A DNA stretch of 64,000 bases from Methylobacterium sp. 10 (GTDB taxonomy: Bacteria > Pseudomonadota > Alphaproteobacteria > Rhizobiales > Beijerinckiaceae): NCBI RefSeq assembly GCF_000519085.1, contig NZ_KI912577.1, positions 69,501-133,500 of the forward strand. Direction: 5' to 3'. Shown here piece after piece: positions 26,301 to 33,383 of the stretch (its first letter is position 1; each line of letters begins with the position of its first letter). The position numbers were made by a program, and so were the translations under genes. The notes below the pieces were generated by a model. It was not told the origin of the DNA. It made no database searches and saw nothing but the letters and a program-made list of their open reading frames with translations.

Positions 26301-28310
26301 CGCGGAAACCAAATGGTCGAGGCGATGGCGACCCATTCCGAGCGCCTTCGCGAGATCGTCGAAGGCCCGGCCTCCCGGCTCGTCGCCTCCCTGGGCGAGC
26401 GCAACCAGGAGATCGCGCGCATCCTCGACGAGAGCGGAACGCCCCTCGCCGAAACCCTGCGCGAGCGGGTCCGCGACCTCGCGGAACAGTCCGACGCGTC
26501 GAAGAACGCCCTGCTCGCGGCCATCGACGGCGGCGCCTCCCGCGCGCTGGCGAGCCTCAACGAGGCGAACGATCGGCTCCGCAGCGAACTCGGCGGCGTC
26601 CTGAACCGGGTCGAGGGTGCGAACTCGGCCCTGCGTGAGCTCATCACCGATGCCGGCGAGAATCTCGGCGCCATCGAGCAGGGCCTCTCGGGGCGTGTCG
26701 AGCAGGTGCAGGCGACGCTCTCCGCCATCGGAAGCGAGACCGAGCGCGCCAGCCGGAGCGTTGCCAAACAGGTCGATCAGTTGAAGGCGGTCGCCGAGGG
26801 CGCCCTGCGTGATGCGGCCGACCTCGCCGCCTCCCTCGATGCCCGCGGGACCTCGCTCACCGAGATCTCCCGCGCCCATTCCAGCACGCTCACCAGCGCG
26901 GCGGGCTCGCTCGAGACCGTCGAGACGCGACTGATCGATCTCCTCTCCAGCCGTGACAAGGCGGTGGAGGACGTGCTGACGCGCATCGAGGCGCGGTCCG
27001 GCGCCCTGGAGGAGCAGACCGCGCGCTTCGACACGCTGATGGCCGAGACCCTTCGCTCCGCCGAGGAGCGGGCGCGCGGCATCGCCGGCAGCCTGTCCGA
27101 GGCGGCGCAGAGCGCGGGGGCTAGCGTGACCGGAGCCTTCGAGGGCCTGCGCAAGGATGCCGGCAGCGAGGGCGAACGGACCGCCACCGCCGTTCGTGCG
27201 GCGATCTCCGGCGCCTCCGAGCAGATGATGACGGTGTTCGAGGGCGCCGCCGGCCGCTTCGGCGACTCGGTCGCGGGGATGCGCGAGATGGCGGCCGAGA
27301 TCCGTCGCGAACTCGAGGCGACGCGGGCTGACCTGCAGCGCGGCGTTCTGGAGATTCCCCGCGAGACCCAGGATGCCACCAGCGAGATGCGTCGGGTCGT
27401 GTCCGATCAGATCAAGGCGCTCAACGAGCTGTCCTCCCTCGTCTCGCGCTCGCGCCGAAGCGTCGATGTGACCGAGGCGGGAGCCCCCGCCCAGCGCAAG
27501 CCGGACGTCCAGGCCACCGGACCTCAGGAGGCGACGGCCCCGGTAGCGGCGCCGTCCAAGCCGAAGCAGGCCGCGGCCAGTCCGGCCGCGACGCCGGCGG
27601 GCAACAAGCCCTCCGAGCCGAAGGCCCGCGAGGACAAGGGATCCGACCCCCGTCCGACCCAGCAGATGACCATCGTCTCCGCTCCGGCGGCAGCCGGCCG
27701 GGCCGGCAACCAGGCCGCCCTGCGTCCCGGTGAGGCCGTGCGCGGCGCCGTCCCGGCGGCCCGCGACGGACGCGACAACCGCGGCTGGCTCTCGGATCTC
27801 CTGACCCGCGCCTCCCTCGACGACGACACGGACGGGTCCGATCCGGCGAACGCCTCCCCCGCGAACGCCGATGAGCCCAAGCCCGCGAAATCCGGAGCCG
27901 CGAGAGCGGAGCCGGCCAAGGGAGCGGCCGGTGTTGAGCCGAACAAGGCCGCCGTCGAGCGGAGCCGAACCGCCCTGGAGACGATCTCCACCGATATCGC
28001 CAAGATGATCGAGCATCAGACGGCGGTGGAACTGTGGGAGCGTTACCGTCGCGGTGAGCCGAACCTGTTCGACCGCCGCCTCTACACGGCCCAGGGTCGG
28101 CAGACCTTCGAGGAGATCCGCCGGCGCTACGCGGCCGATGCCGAGTTCCGCCGGACGGTGGACCGGTATGTCGGCGAGTTCGAGCGGCTGCTCGGCGAGG
28201 TCTCGAAGAACGACCGCGACTCGCGCCGCGCCGATGCCTACCTCACCTCGGAGACGGGCAAGGTCTACACGTTGCTCGCCCATGCGAGCGGCCGCTTCGA
28301 GGGGGCGTGA
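20382..28310 (+). CDS. Giant apolipoprotein-like coiled-coil membrane protein, Growth Pole Ring (GPR/RgsE)-like
   Basis: A 2642-residue protein. Residues 1-112 are polar and disordered. Two membrane segments follow at about 117-136 (AAAIVSALWFAALLALAW) and 154-177 (AAVGATAIVGPIVLFAIM). About 2150 residues of apolipoprotein A1/A4/E-like 11-residue periodic helix come next (for example LFDERLRALDHLVDNR), including nine 44-residue repeats at residues 1442-1837. Then there is a Pro/Ala/Lys-rich linker, and a globular C-terminal domain of about 110 residues (VELWERYRRGEPNLFDRRLY ... YLTSETGKVYTLLAHASGR). This layout matches the GPR protein of Agrobacterium and RgsE of Sinorhizobium, which form a ring at the growing pole and are needed for polar growth. 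The ATG at 20382 is chosen over an upstream in-frame ATG. Homology is from architecture. Confidence 0.75.
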   Translation: MATEKKLKDPAEAALSAIEQALNLDFPSTQATEPRVEPRLPDVGDNDPLSDPSGRLAPPRLDLDQPLASDLPPPDRNRPRREGGLLPPDRSMVANDDRQNIGILQQTLRVRPSGTPYIAAAIVSALWFAALLALAWNQSGGELKSFIAGMTALQAAVGATAIVGPIVLFAIMAMLAVRAQEMRLVARAVGEVAIRLAEPENFSTDAVLTMSQTVRREVAAVGDGVERALARAGELETLVRGEIATLERAYSDNEIRIRSLVDELVAQRESIVANAERVRGAITGSHQNLTQELDGAAERIVAAVTGAGERVTGALDARGEAITSALGNRGDAITAALGEAGDRVVGLVTDRGDDLVQRLASTSEGVRSSLTEVGNTLTQSLESRAADVTLAFERTGGMLTATLADNAGQVARTLAQTGMEVIESLNRQGSEVRQTFEESARGLESTFLARGTELTTNFSHTGGEITARFAETGTALREHFAATGATLTDDIAARGAALRAEIEAAGSGVSEAIEVRTREAQAGLAQASDGIVETFAARTGALRDDLVRSIETAGSGIDERAGHLAERIDTVATRLHETLTVQGGSLESNLASAGERMGDLVTQRAEEAARAMDAALAALGTHFETRAMGTVENLRGTVAGLNGEIDARSAEAATALRNSAEDTASVVNTSIRRLNKAGEQVGGLVTQRVEDATLTLTGAFGVLGSTFDSQSGSAIESLRAVLDTLGSEIGSRTSEAADIFRRSAEETTVALGASTAEAAQALRRSSASATGELEARTVEAVQIFEQRLSATSAELAARTEEAAQLLQQAASGLSGEVGGRAQDTMEALRRTLAEIDETLLHRASEATVSIARAAENVGGELAARIKDVEASFGTHSRGLTDLITTHAEEAHGQLANTGREIVLAVTAQSARVNDALSRSSASFADTTESRAKAIDTVLNDRLAALQETIARGDILADRIARDTSALSETVTGQLQEMDRVITVQGKAAADTIAERAREARETVESQLGALEERSVKRSAEIGETFTHLVNQIDGQLGSRATALNEALILRTGEMARIMVEGSRDLVQTLDARADGMAQDIAARSLALGDTLGSRSTEIAARFEQQAGDLSRRIDEGVGRFDTSVIGRLDAIAAALEERSRLIDETFGSQAFEAIRLIESRTRAVDEDLANRTRELVEMIESRTGHANEALAGQAEAIRSSFSHRAESLAALIDERTAAMGQELDEKGRIVFGALGTRITELAQLFDRGGSSLAELLEQRGDTIIGRLRDVVTDADRLLSEGEGRLGSTLQTRTTDIGSLLDEGVRTVHQLLDNRTNEIRTMLDDHSQVLTSSLDDRLAPLHDSLGQHGRTFVDTIEASLGGAAGAVEARTRDLVALFDQRIGALDELVDGRGARIAESVEARTHGLRTLFDDVLTALDGLVDSRAEALTDRVDARTHALSALFDERLRAIDHLIENRAAELVHTIDTKGTALTQTVDDRTQAMGALFDDRMQALDTLVADRSADFVRTLDTKGSVLTRSVDAGTAMMSTLFDERLRALDHLVESRTADLIHTVDERGGDLTRTLDDRTVSLRALFDERFHELAALVENRTAEFAHTVDDRGGSLTRSLDDRTSSLRALFDDRLHELNALVETRTADFARTMEMQGSALYRSVDERTESMGALFDERLRALDHLVDNRAAEFARTIDDHGTSLTRAVEAGAQSIGTVFDERLRALDLLVDNRSADLSNTIDNRGASLGQAVEASAQSIGSVFDERLRALAALVDSRTAEFTRTVDDQGLSLTQSVDTRTQAIAALFDECLRALERLVEGRTTAFAQTIDNQGAALTQAVDARSEAFTNRIDSRMKVFAALVASRGDALANAFDDRQDAYAALVDEHSATMLAAFDERVDRHAALAQAHADALATALDQRNEAVAALIDGRNQDMIAGFDRRSTALASLIEARGQSLARRLAESAETITRAIEERGGSVVETIDGRGNQMVEAMATHSERLREIVEGPASRLVASLGERNQEIARILDESGTPLAETLRERVRDLAEQSDASKNALLAAIDGGASRALASLNEANDRLRSELGGVLNRVEGANSALRELITDAGENLGAIEQGLSGRVEQVQATLSAIGSETERASRSVAKQVDQLKAVAEGALRDAADLAASLDARGTSLTEISRAHSSTLTSAAGSLETVETRLIDLLSSRDKAVEDVLTRIEARSGALEEQTARFDTLMAETLRSAEERARGIAGSLSEAAQSAGASVTGAFEGLRKDAGSEGERTATAVRAAISGASEQMMTVFEGAAGRFGDSVAGMREMAAEIRRELEATRADLQRGVLEIPRETQDATSEMRRVVSDQIKALNELSSLVSRSRRSVDVTEAGAPAQRKPDVQATGPQEATAPVAAPSKPKQAAASPAATPAGNKPSEPKAREDKGSDPRPTQQMTIVSAPAAAGRAGNQAALRPGEAVRGAVPAARDGRDNRGWLSDLLTRASLDDDTDGSDPANASPANADEPKPAKSGAARAEPAKGAAGVEPNKAAVERSRTALETISTDIAKMIEHQTAVELWERYRRGEPNLFDRRLYTAQGRQTFEEIRRRYAADAEFRRTVDRYVGEFERLLGEVSKNDRDSRRADAYLTSETGKVYTLLAHASGRFEGA
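24705..25892 (+). repeat. Nine tandem 132-bp repeats (44-residue units) inside the GPR-like gene
   Basis: Units begin at 24705, 24837, 24969, 25101, 25233, 25365, 25497, 25629 and 25761. Each encodes a 44-residue unit that opens with LFDERLRAL or VFDERLRAL and has a conserved mid-unit Thr-Val-Asp stretch. Two 33-residue units precede them at 24507 and 24606. All are multiples of 11 residues, as in apolipoprotein helices. The units are similar at the DNA level but not identical. Confidence 0.85.
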
Positions 28311-28321
28311 CATTCCTCGAC

Positions 28322-28347
28322 GACGGGGCGGCATCCGCCGCTCCGTC
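28322..28347. terminator. Hairpin between the convergent GPR-like and DUF1489 genes
   Basis: An 11-bp stem pairs GACGGGGCGGC (28322-28332) with GCCGCTCCGTC (28337-28347), with one G-U pair and loop ATCC. It lies 12 bases after the giant gene and 18 bases before the end of the converging gene. There is no T-run, so it may act as a bidirectional Rho-assisted stop. Confidence 0.5.
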
Positions 28348-28364
28348 ACAGGGCCGTGACGAGG

Positions 28365-28805
28365 TCAGATCAGGCCGAGGACGGACAGTTCGCGGCGCAG
28401 CGACTCGGGCATGTCGGCGAGGCCGTCGGTACGGCCCATGGCGAGATCGGCCGGCGCCGACCGCGCCGTGAGGTAGCGCCAGCCCTGGAAGGGCCGGCAG
28501 GGGCGCGGATTGACCGGCACCACGACGGGATCGAGGACGAGGCGGCAGCGGTTGATCCCGTCGGTATCCGTGAACGGCTCGATCGCCGTGATGGCCTGGC
28601 GGCAGCACAGCGTTCCCTTGATGACCCAATAGATAGAGCCCTGCCCGGCGATGGCAGAGGCACGTTTCGGGACCATGCGGGTGACGTGGGAGGTGGACGG
28701 ATCGCGCCCGGCCTGCACCGCTTCGTCCCGGTTCCGGGCGATGCGCTGTTCGAGGTCCTCGATCGTCGCGGGTCCGACGCAGAGCTTCAGGAGGTGAAGG
28801 GCCAT
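28365..28805 (-). CDS. DUF1489 family protein
   Basis: A 146-residue protein matching the alphaproteobacterial DUF1489 family. It begins MALHLLKLCVGPATIEDLEQ and has the conserved TRMVPKRASAI, GSIYWVIKGTLCCRQ, and PRPCRPFQGWRYL blocks. It is soluble with no signal peptide. Members are widespread in Rhizobiales-type genomes and have no established function. It converges on the giant coiled-coil gene and lies 52 bases downstream of the cheZ stop on the same strand. The ATG at 28805 opens directly on the family sequence. Confidence 0.85.
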   Translation of the reverse strand: MALHLLKLCVGPATIEDLEQRIARNRDEAVQAGRDPSTSHVTRMVPKRASAIAGQGSIYWVIKGTLCCRQAITAIEPFTDTDGINRCRLVLDPVVVPVNPRPCRPFQGWRYLTARSAPADLAMGRTDGLADMPESLRRELSVLGLI

Positions 28806-28857
28806 GCCCGCCCTCTTATCAGCGCCGGCGAGAATGCGCGCGGGGCTTTCGCCTCCC

Positions 28858-29949
28858 TCAGGAGAACAAGGCGAGTTTCTCTTTCTCGCTCAGGCCGTCG
28901 ATATCGGCGAAGGCTGTGGCGATGTCGGTCTTCTCCGCCACAGGCGCCGGCTTTGCCGCGGCGGGTTCGACGTCATTGAAATCGGTTTCATCGAAATTGG
29001 TCGTGTCGGCCTCCTCGGCACTGGACGCCTGAGGATCGGACACTTGGAGGCCGGCCTCCGGGAGAACGGATTCGTGGAAACCGGACCCTTGGAGACCGGT
29101 CTCTGGGAGACCGGACTCGTCGAAGGCGCCCTCGGCCATCGCCTCGGGTGAGGACGGCTCGCTGGACAGGGTCTCGTTCTCCATGGTCTCAGCAGGGGCG
29201 AGGGGCAGCATCGCCGGCTCGGCCTCCACTTCGGACGCCGCCTGCGCCTCCGACCGCACCGAATCCATGCCGATGAACCGGTCCACGTCGCTCTGGTCGA
29301 GATCCTGGGCGACGGCCGACGCGGTGGAGCCCGGTGCCGGTGGGATCGGCTCGACCTCGCCGCCCCAGATCGCGATCATCGCCGCGAGGCGTTCTTCGAG
29401 ATAGCGCAGGGTGTGGATGATGCGCGCGGTCCGCTGCGCCGTGAGATCCTGGAACGAGCAGGCGGTGTAGATTTCCGTGGCCCGGCGGTCGAGCACGTCG
29501 CAGATCTCGGCGTCGGCGCCGGATTCGCGCATGGTCCAGGCGGTTTCCTGCACCTCCTCCGCAGCACCCAGGATATCGGATGTGGCACGCTCGGTGGCCC
29601 GGACGATGGCGTCGAGGGCGACAGAGGCGATACCCAGCCGGCTATGGTCCTGATCCACGGTGCTGATCGCCGCGATCTCGGCCTTGGTGCGGGCGATGGC
29701 ATGGGCCATGTCCATCAGGTCGCCGCGCATGCGCCCGACCCGCTCGGTCTCCCGGTCGGAGGGGCGGTCCGCCGTGACCGCGCTTTCCAGGCGCGCGATG
29801 GCGCCGAGGAGGATGTCGGTATCGGCGCTCCGGTTGCGCCTCGTGTATTCCGCGAGAAACCAGCGGCCGCGTTCGCTCTCGCTCATCGCCGCTTCGATCC
29901 GGTCGTATTCCGACTCGTCGACCGATGTGAGCGAACGCATGACAGACAT
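28858..29949 (-). CDS. cheZ: Chemotaxis protein phosphatase CheZ
   Basis: A 363-residue protein that would dephosphorylate CheY-P. Residues 30-185 form the long helical hairpin of CheZ, and the catalytic motif CSFQDLTAQRTARII carries Asp168 and Gln172, the counterparts of E. coli CheZ Asp143 and Gln147, spaced by four. Residues 200-350 are an acidic, Ser/Glu-rich linker with degenerate repeats (ESGLPETGLQGSGFHE). The C-terminal peptide DIDGLSEKEKLALF corresponds to the CheY-binding tail. The linker is much longer than in E. coli (214 residues in all). The ATG at 29949 has AAGGA upstream, and 29940 is an alternative. No other che gene is near, and a CtrA-like box lies 80 bases upstream. Confidence 0.8.
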   Translation of the reverse strand: MSVMRSLTSVDESEYDRIEAAMSESERGRWFLAEYTRRNRSADTDILLGAIARLESAVTADRPSDRETERVGRMRGDLMDMAHAIARTKAEIAAISTVDQDHSRLGIASVALDAIVRATERATSDILGAAEEVQETAWTMRESGADAEICDVLDRRATEIYTACSFQDLTAQRTARIIHTLRYLEERLAAMIAIWGGEVEPIPPAPGSTASAVAQDLDQSDVDRFIGMDSVRSEAQAASEVEAEPAMLPLAPAETMENETLSSEPSSPEAMAEGAFDESGLPETGLQGSGFHESVLPEAGLQVSDPQASSAEEADTTNFDETDFNDVEPAAAKPAPVAEKTDIATAFADIDGLSEKEKLALFS

Positions 29950-30028
29950 GGAACTCGTGTCCTTGATGGTGCCTCGCGCCGTTGCGCGAAGTCGCGGGGA
30001 CCAGCTCCGACAGATTGACACGATGCCT

Positions 30029-30043
30029 TTAACGCCCCCTTTA
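30029..30043. promoter_or_regulatory. CtrA-like box upstream of cheZ (one mismatch)
   Basis: TTAACGCCCCCTTTA, followed by C, i.e. TTAA-N7-TTTA(C), one mismatch from the CtrA consensus TTAA-N7-TTAA. It lies 80-95 bases upstream of the cheZ start on the minus strand and about 80 bases before the TTG start of the MFS gene, so it may serve either. Confidence 0.35.
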
Positions 30044-30119
30044 CGGGTCGAATCGTCGTCAGCGGCCGGCAACGCTTCGCCTCCAGGCCGCTCCGCCCCT
30101 CGATCGAGCGGTCCCCCCT

Positions 30120-31313
30120 TTGTCCCAATCCTCTCCGACGGAGCCGAACGCGACGCGGCTGTCGCTGCTCTATGCCGTCGTCTTCGTCGAGATCGGCATC
30201 GCCATGCCGTTCATGCCGGTCTGGCTGAAGGCTCTCGGCCTCGATGCGCGGATCATCGGCGCCCTCCTGGCGCTGCCCATCGCCATGAAGATCATCGCCA
30301 CGGCGCCCCTCGTGGGCTTGATCGACCGCGGCGTGGCCGCGCGCCGCCTCCTCCTCGTCGGCAGCCTCGTGGTGGCGGCGACCTACGCGCTGATGCCGGC
30401 CGGCGCCGCCATCGCCTGGCCGATCCTCGCATTGCTCGTCGCCGTGAACGCCGCGGCCGGTGCGCCGCTGGTGCCGACCATCGACTACCTAACCCTCGCC
30501 GCCGTCCGGCACAGCAAGCGGCTCGACTACGCCCGCATCCGCATGGCCGGGTCCATCGGCTTCCTCGTCGCCAGCCTGCTCGGAGGGGCGGCCCTCGGCG
30601 TCATGGGCGAGCGCCTCGCCGTGCCGGTGCTGCTCACGGGCCTCGCCCTCGTCGCCGCGGCCACCATCTTCGCGAGTCCGGTGGACGCGCATGCGCCGCA
30701 ACCGCGCATCGTGCCCGGCGAACGCCCGAAGCTGCCCCGTGTGCTCTGGCTCTGCATCGGCGCGCAGGCGACGATCCAGGCGAGCCATGCGGCGACCTAC
30801 GCCTTCGGCAGCATCCACTGGCAGGCCAGCGGCATCTCGGCCACATGGATCGGCGTCCTCTGGGCGACGGGCGTCGCCGCCGAGATCATCTTCTTCGCCA
30901 CCGTCAGCCGCTGGCCGGCGGGCTGGCGCACGCCGTTCCGCCTCATCGGGCTCGGGGCCGTGGCGTCCCTGATCCGCGTCGTCGGCCTCTCCCAGGTCGG
31001 AGGCGACCTCGTCCCGGCCCTGCTCCTTCAGACCCTGCATGCGTTCAGCTTCGGCGCGACGCAACTCGGGGCGATGACCGCCATCTCGGCCTTCGCGCCG
31101 GATGGGGCGCGGGGACGGGCCCAGGGCACGTCGAGCGCGGTCAATGCCTGCGCTTCGGCGAGCGCCACGATTCTCTGCGGTGTCGCCTATGAGGCCGGCG
31201 GAGGTAGCCTCGCCTTCGCGCTGATGGCGCCGCTGGCCCTGTCCGGCCTGTGCCTCGTGTCACTTTCCGCACGCACGGCGGCCGGTGCGCCCTTCACACG
31301 GCCTCGTTTGTAG
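30120..31313 (+). CDS. MFS transporter (HcaT/MFS_1-like)
   Basis: A 397-residue major facilitator with about 12 membrane segments. It starts MSQSSPTEPNATRLSLLYAV from a TTG at 30120; the next in-frame ATG is inside the first helix, so the TTG is favoured. The LVGLIDRGVAARRLLLVG loop is the A-like motif between helices 2 and 3, and LDYARIRMAGSIGFLVASLL and SFGATQLGAMTAISAFAPDG fit the 3-phenylpropionate/HcaT-like MFS group. The substrate cannot be predicted. It is divergent from cheZ (170 bases), and the next gene begins 68 bases downstream, after an AT-rich patch. Confidence 0.85.
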   Translation: MSQSSPTEPNATRLSLLYAVVFVEIGIAMPFMPVWLKALGLDARIIGALLALPIAMKIIATAPLVGLIDRGVAARRLLLVGSLVVAATYALMPAGAAIAWPILALLVAVNAAAGAPLVPTIDYLTLAAVRHSKRLDYARIRMAGSIGFLVASLLGGAALGVMGERLAVPVLLTGLALVAAATIFASPVDAHAPQPRIVPGERPKLPRVLWLCIGAQATIQASHAATYAFGSIHWQASGISATWIGVLWATGVAAEIIFFATVSRWPAGWRTPFRLIGLGAVASLIRVVGLSQVGGDLVPALLLQTLHAFSFGATQLGAMTAISAFAPDGARGRAQGTSSAVNACASASATILCGVAYEAGGGSLAFALMAPLALSGLCLVSLSARTAAGAPFTRPRL

Positions 31314-31380
31314 GCCAGCACTCGGCCGTCGGTTCGCGAACCTTGACCAATCCGTAACCTTGATCTGCTTTTTCTGAAGC

Positions 31381-32550
31381 ATGAACCGGGAGTCGCGCTT
31401 CGTGCGCCACGCTGCTGCCAAGCCGAACCCAGACGCCGCCGAAGCCGCGATTCTCGGCGAAGGCGGGCGCGTGGTCCTGAGCGGCCGCTGGACGGCGGAT
31501 CAGGGCTCGTCCGTGGAGAAGGCCGCCGCGCAGATCGCGGAAAGCACCAACGGCGCTCCCATCCTCGTCGATCTCTCCAACGTCGCCCGCCTCGATACGC
31601 TCGGCGCCTGGGTGCTGGAGCGGACCCGCGGCGAGATCGAGGCGTCAGGCGGGAGTCTCGCCTATGCGGGCGCCTCGGCCGAACACCGCATCCTGCTCGG
31701 CGAGATGAAGCTGCCCGACGACGGCTATGCCGGCAAGGCGAAACGCGGACGCTTCATCGGCTTCCTGCACGATCTCGGGATCCGGGTCGTCGGCGCGAAA
31801 TCGGACATGGTGAGCGGTCTCGCCTTCCTCGGGGAGGTGGTGACCGCCTGCATCCGGGTCGCTTCGCGGCCGAGCACCTTCCGCGGCACGGCCCTGGTCA
31901 ACCAGCTCGAGCAGGTCGCCTTCCGGGGCGTGCCGATCATCATGCTGATCTCGTTCCTGGTGGGCGGCATCGTCGCGCAGCAGGGCATCTTCCAGTTGCA
32001 GCGCTTCGGGGCGCAGAGCTTCGTCGTCAACCTGATCGGCCTGCTCATCCTGCGCGAACTGGGCGTCCTCCTCACCTCGATCATGGTGGCCGGGCGCTCG
32101 GGCTCGGCCTTCACCGCCGAGATCGGCTCCATGCGCATGCGCGAGGAGGTGGATGCCCTGCGGGTGATGGGCCTCGACCCCATCGAGATCCTCATCGTCC
32201 CGCGCATCCTCGCCCTGGTGATCGGCCTGCCGATCCTCGCCTTCCTCGCCTCGCTGGCGGCCCTGGCCGGGGGCGGCCTCACCGCCTCGCTCTACGGCGG
32301 CATGACCATCGACGCGTTCCTGGCCCGGCTCCAGGCCGCCGTCTCCTTCCACCATGTGGCGGTCGGCCTGATCAAGGCGCCGTTCATGGCGCTGATCATC
32401 GGGATCATCGCCACGATCGAAGGTTTCGCGGTCGAAGGATCGGCGGAATCGCTCGGACGTCACGTCACGGCCTCAGTCGTGAAGTCTATCTTCATGGTCA
32501 TCGTATTGGACGGACTTTTCGCCGTGTTCTTCGCGGCCATCGATTTCTGA
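31381..32550 (+). CDS. mlaE: MlaE-type lipid ABC transporter permease with N-terminal STAS domain
   Basis: A 389-residue inner-membrane permease of the Mla (outer-membrane lipid asymmetry) family. Residues about 25-115 form an STAS domain (RVVLSGRWTADQGSS, PILVDLSNVARLDTLGAWVL), which in E. coli is a separate protein (MlaB); the fusion is common in alphaproteobacteria. The permease part runs from about 140 and has the family blocks VPIIMLISFLVGGIVAQQ, LRELGVLLTSIMVAGRSGSA, MRMREEVDALRVMG and EGFAVEGSAESLGRH. The ATG at 31381 follows an AT-rich leader with a possible promoter. It is the first gene of a four-gene run (to 35594), with the ATPase starting 14 bases after its stop. Confidence 0.9.
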   Translation: MNRESRFVRHAAAKPNPDAAEAAILGEGGRVVLSGRWTADQGSSVEKAAAQIAESTNGAPILVDLSNVARLDTLGAWVLERTRGEIEASGGSLAYAGASAEHRILLGEMKLPDDGYAGKAKRGRFIGFLHDLGIRVVGAKSDMVSGLAFLGEVVTACIRVASRPSTFRGTALVNQLEQVAFRGVPIIMLISFLVGGIVAQQGIFQLQRFGAQSFVVNLIGLLILRELGVLLTSIMVAGRSGSAFTAEIGSMRMREEVDALRVMGLDPIEILIVPRILALVIGLPILAFLASLAALAGGGLTASLYGGMTIDAFLARLQAAVSFHHVAVGLIKAPFMALIIGIIATIEGFAVEGSAESLGRHVTASVVKSIFMVIVLDGLFAVFFAAIDF

Positions 32551-32564
32551 CGCCCGTGAATCAC

Positions 32565-33383
32565 ATGTCTTCGCCCCCCGCGCGGTTCGATAGCGCCCCA
32601 GCCCGCGACGTCATCATCGGCGTCCGCGATCTGGTAGTCGGCTTCGGCGACAAGATCGTGATGAAGGGGCTCAACCTCGACATCTATCGCGGCGAGATCC
32701 TCGGCTTCGTGGGTCCGTCCGGGCAGGGCAAGTCGGTCCTCACCCGGACCATCCTCGGCCTGGTGCCGAAGCGCTCGGGCACGATCGAAGTGTTCGGCGA
32801 GGACGTCGACGCGATGACGATGACCCGCCGCCGGCAGATCGAGCAGCGCTGGGGCGTGCTGTTCCAGCAGGGCGCCCTGTTCTCGGCGCTCACGGTCAAG
32901 CAGAACATCCAGATGCCCATGCGCGAGCACCTGAACCTGTCCGAGCGCCTGCTCGACGAGTTCGCCCGCCTCAAGATCGAGATGGTGGGCCTGAAGCCCG
33001 ATGCCGCCGACAAGCTCCCCTCGGAACTCTCGGGCGGCATGATCAAGCGCGCGGCTCTCGCCCGCTCGCTCGCTCTCGACCCGGAGATCCTGTTCCTCGA
33101 CGAGCCGACCTCGGGGCTCGACCCGATCGGCGCGGGCGAGTTCGACGAACTCGTCGCCACGTTGAAGCAGACGCTGGGCCTGACCGTCTTCATGGTGACC
33201 CACGACCTCGACAGCCTCTACACCGCCTGCGACCGCATCGCGGCGCTGGGCGACGGGCAGATCATCGCGCAGGGTCCCATCGAGGCCATGCTGGCAAGCG
33301 ACCACCCCTGGCTGCGCTCCTACTTCCACGGCAAGCGCGCGCGGGCCATCGTCCCGCAGGGAGACCGGCATGCGAGCGCCTGA
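32565..33383 (+). CDS. mlaF: MlaF-type lipid ABC transporter ATPase
   Basis: A 272-residue ABC ATPase. It has Walker A GPSGQGKSV, Q-loop WGVLFQQGALF, signature LSGGMIKRAALARSLAL, Walker B ILFLDEPTSGLDP, and H-loop MVTHDLDS, all intact. The signature with GGMIKR is the Mla/Mce ATPase form. It drives phospholipid movement with the permease encoded upstream and the MlaD protein encoded downstream. A GTG at 32556 is an alternative start; neither start has a clear ribosome binding site. The 440-base gap to mlaD holds a palindromic repeat. Confidence 0.9.
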   Translation: MSSPPARFDSAPARDVIIGVRDLVVGFGDKIVMKGLNLDIYRGEILGFVGPSGQGKSVLTRTILGLVPKRSGTIEVFGEDVDAMTMTRRRQIEQRWGVLFQQGALFSALTVKQNIQMPMREHLNLSERLLDEFARLKIEMVGLKPDAADKLPSELSGGMIKRAALARSLALDPEILFLDEPTSGLDPIGAGEFDELVATLKQTLGLTVFMVTHDLDSLYTACDRIAALGDGQIIAQGPIEAMLASDHPWLRSYFHGKRARAIVPQGDRHASA

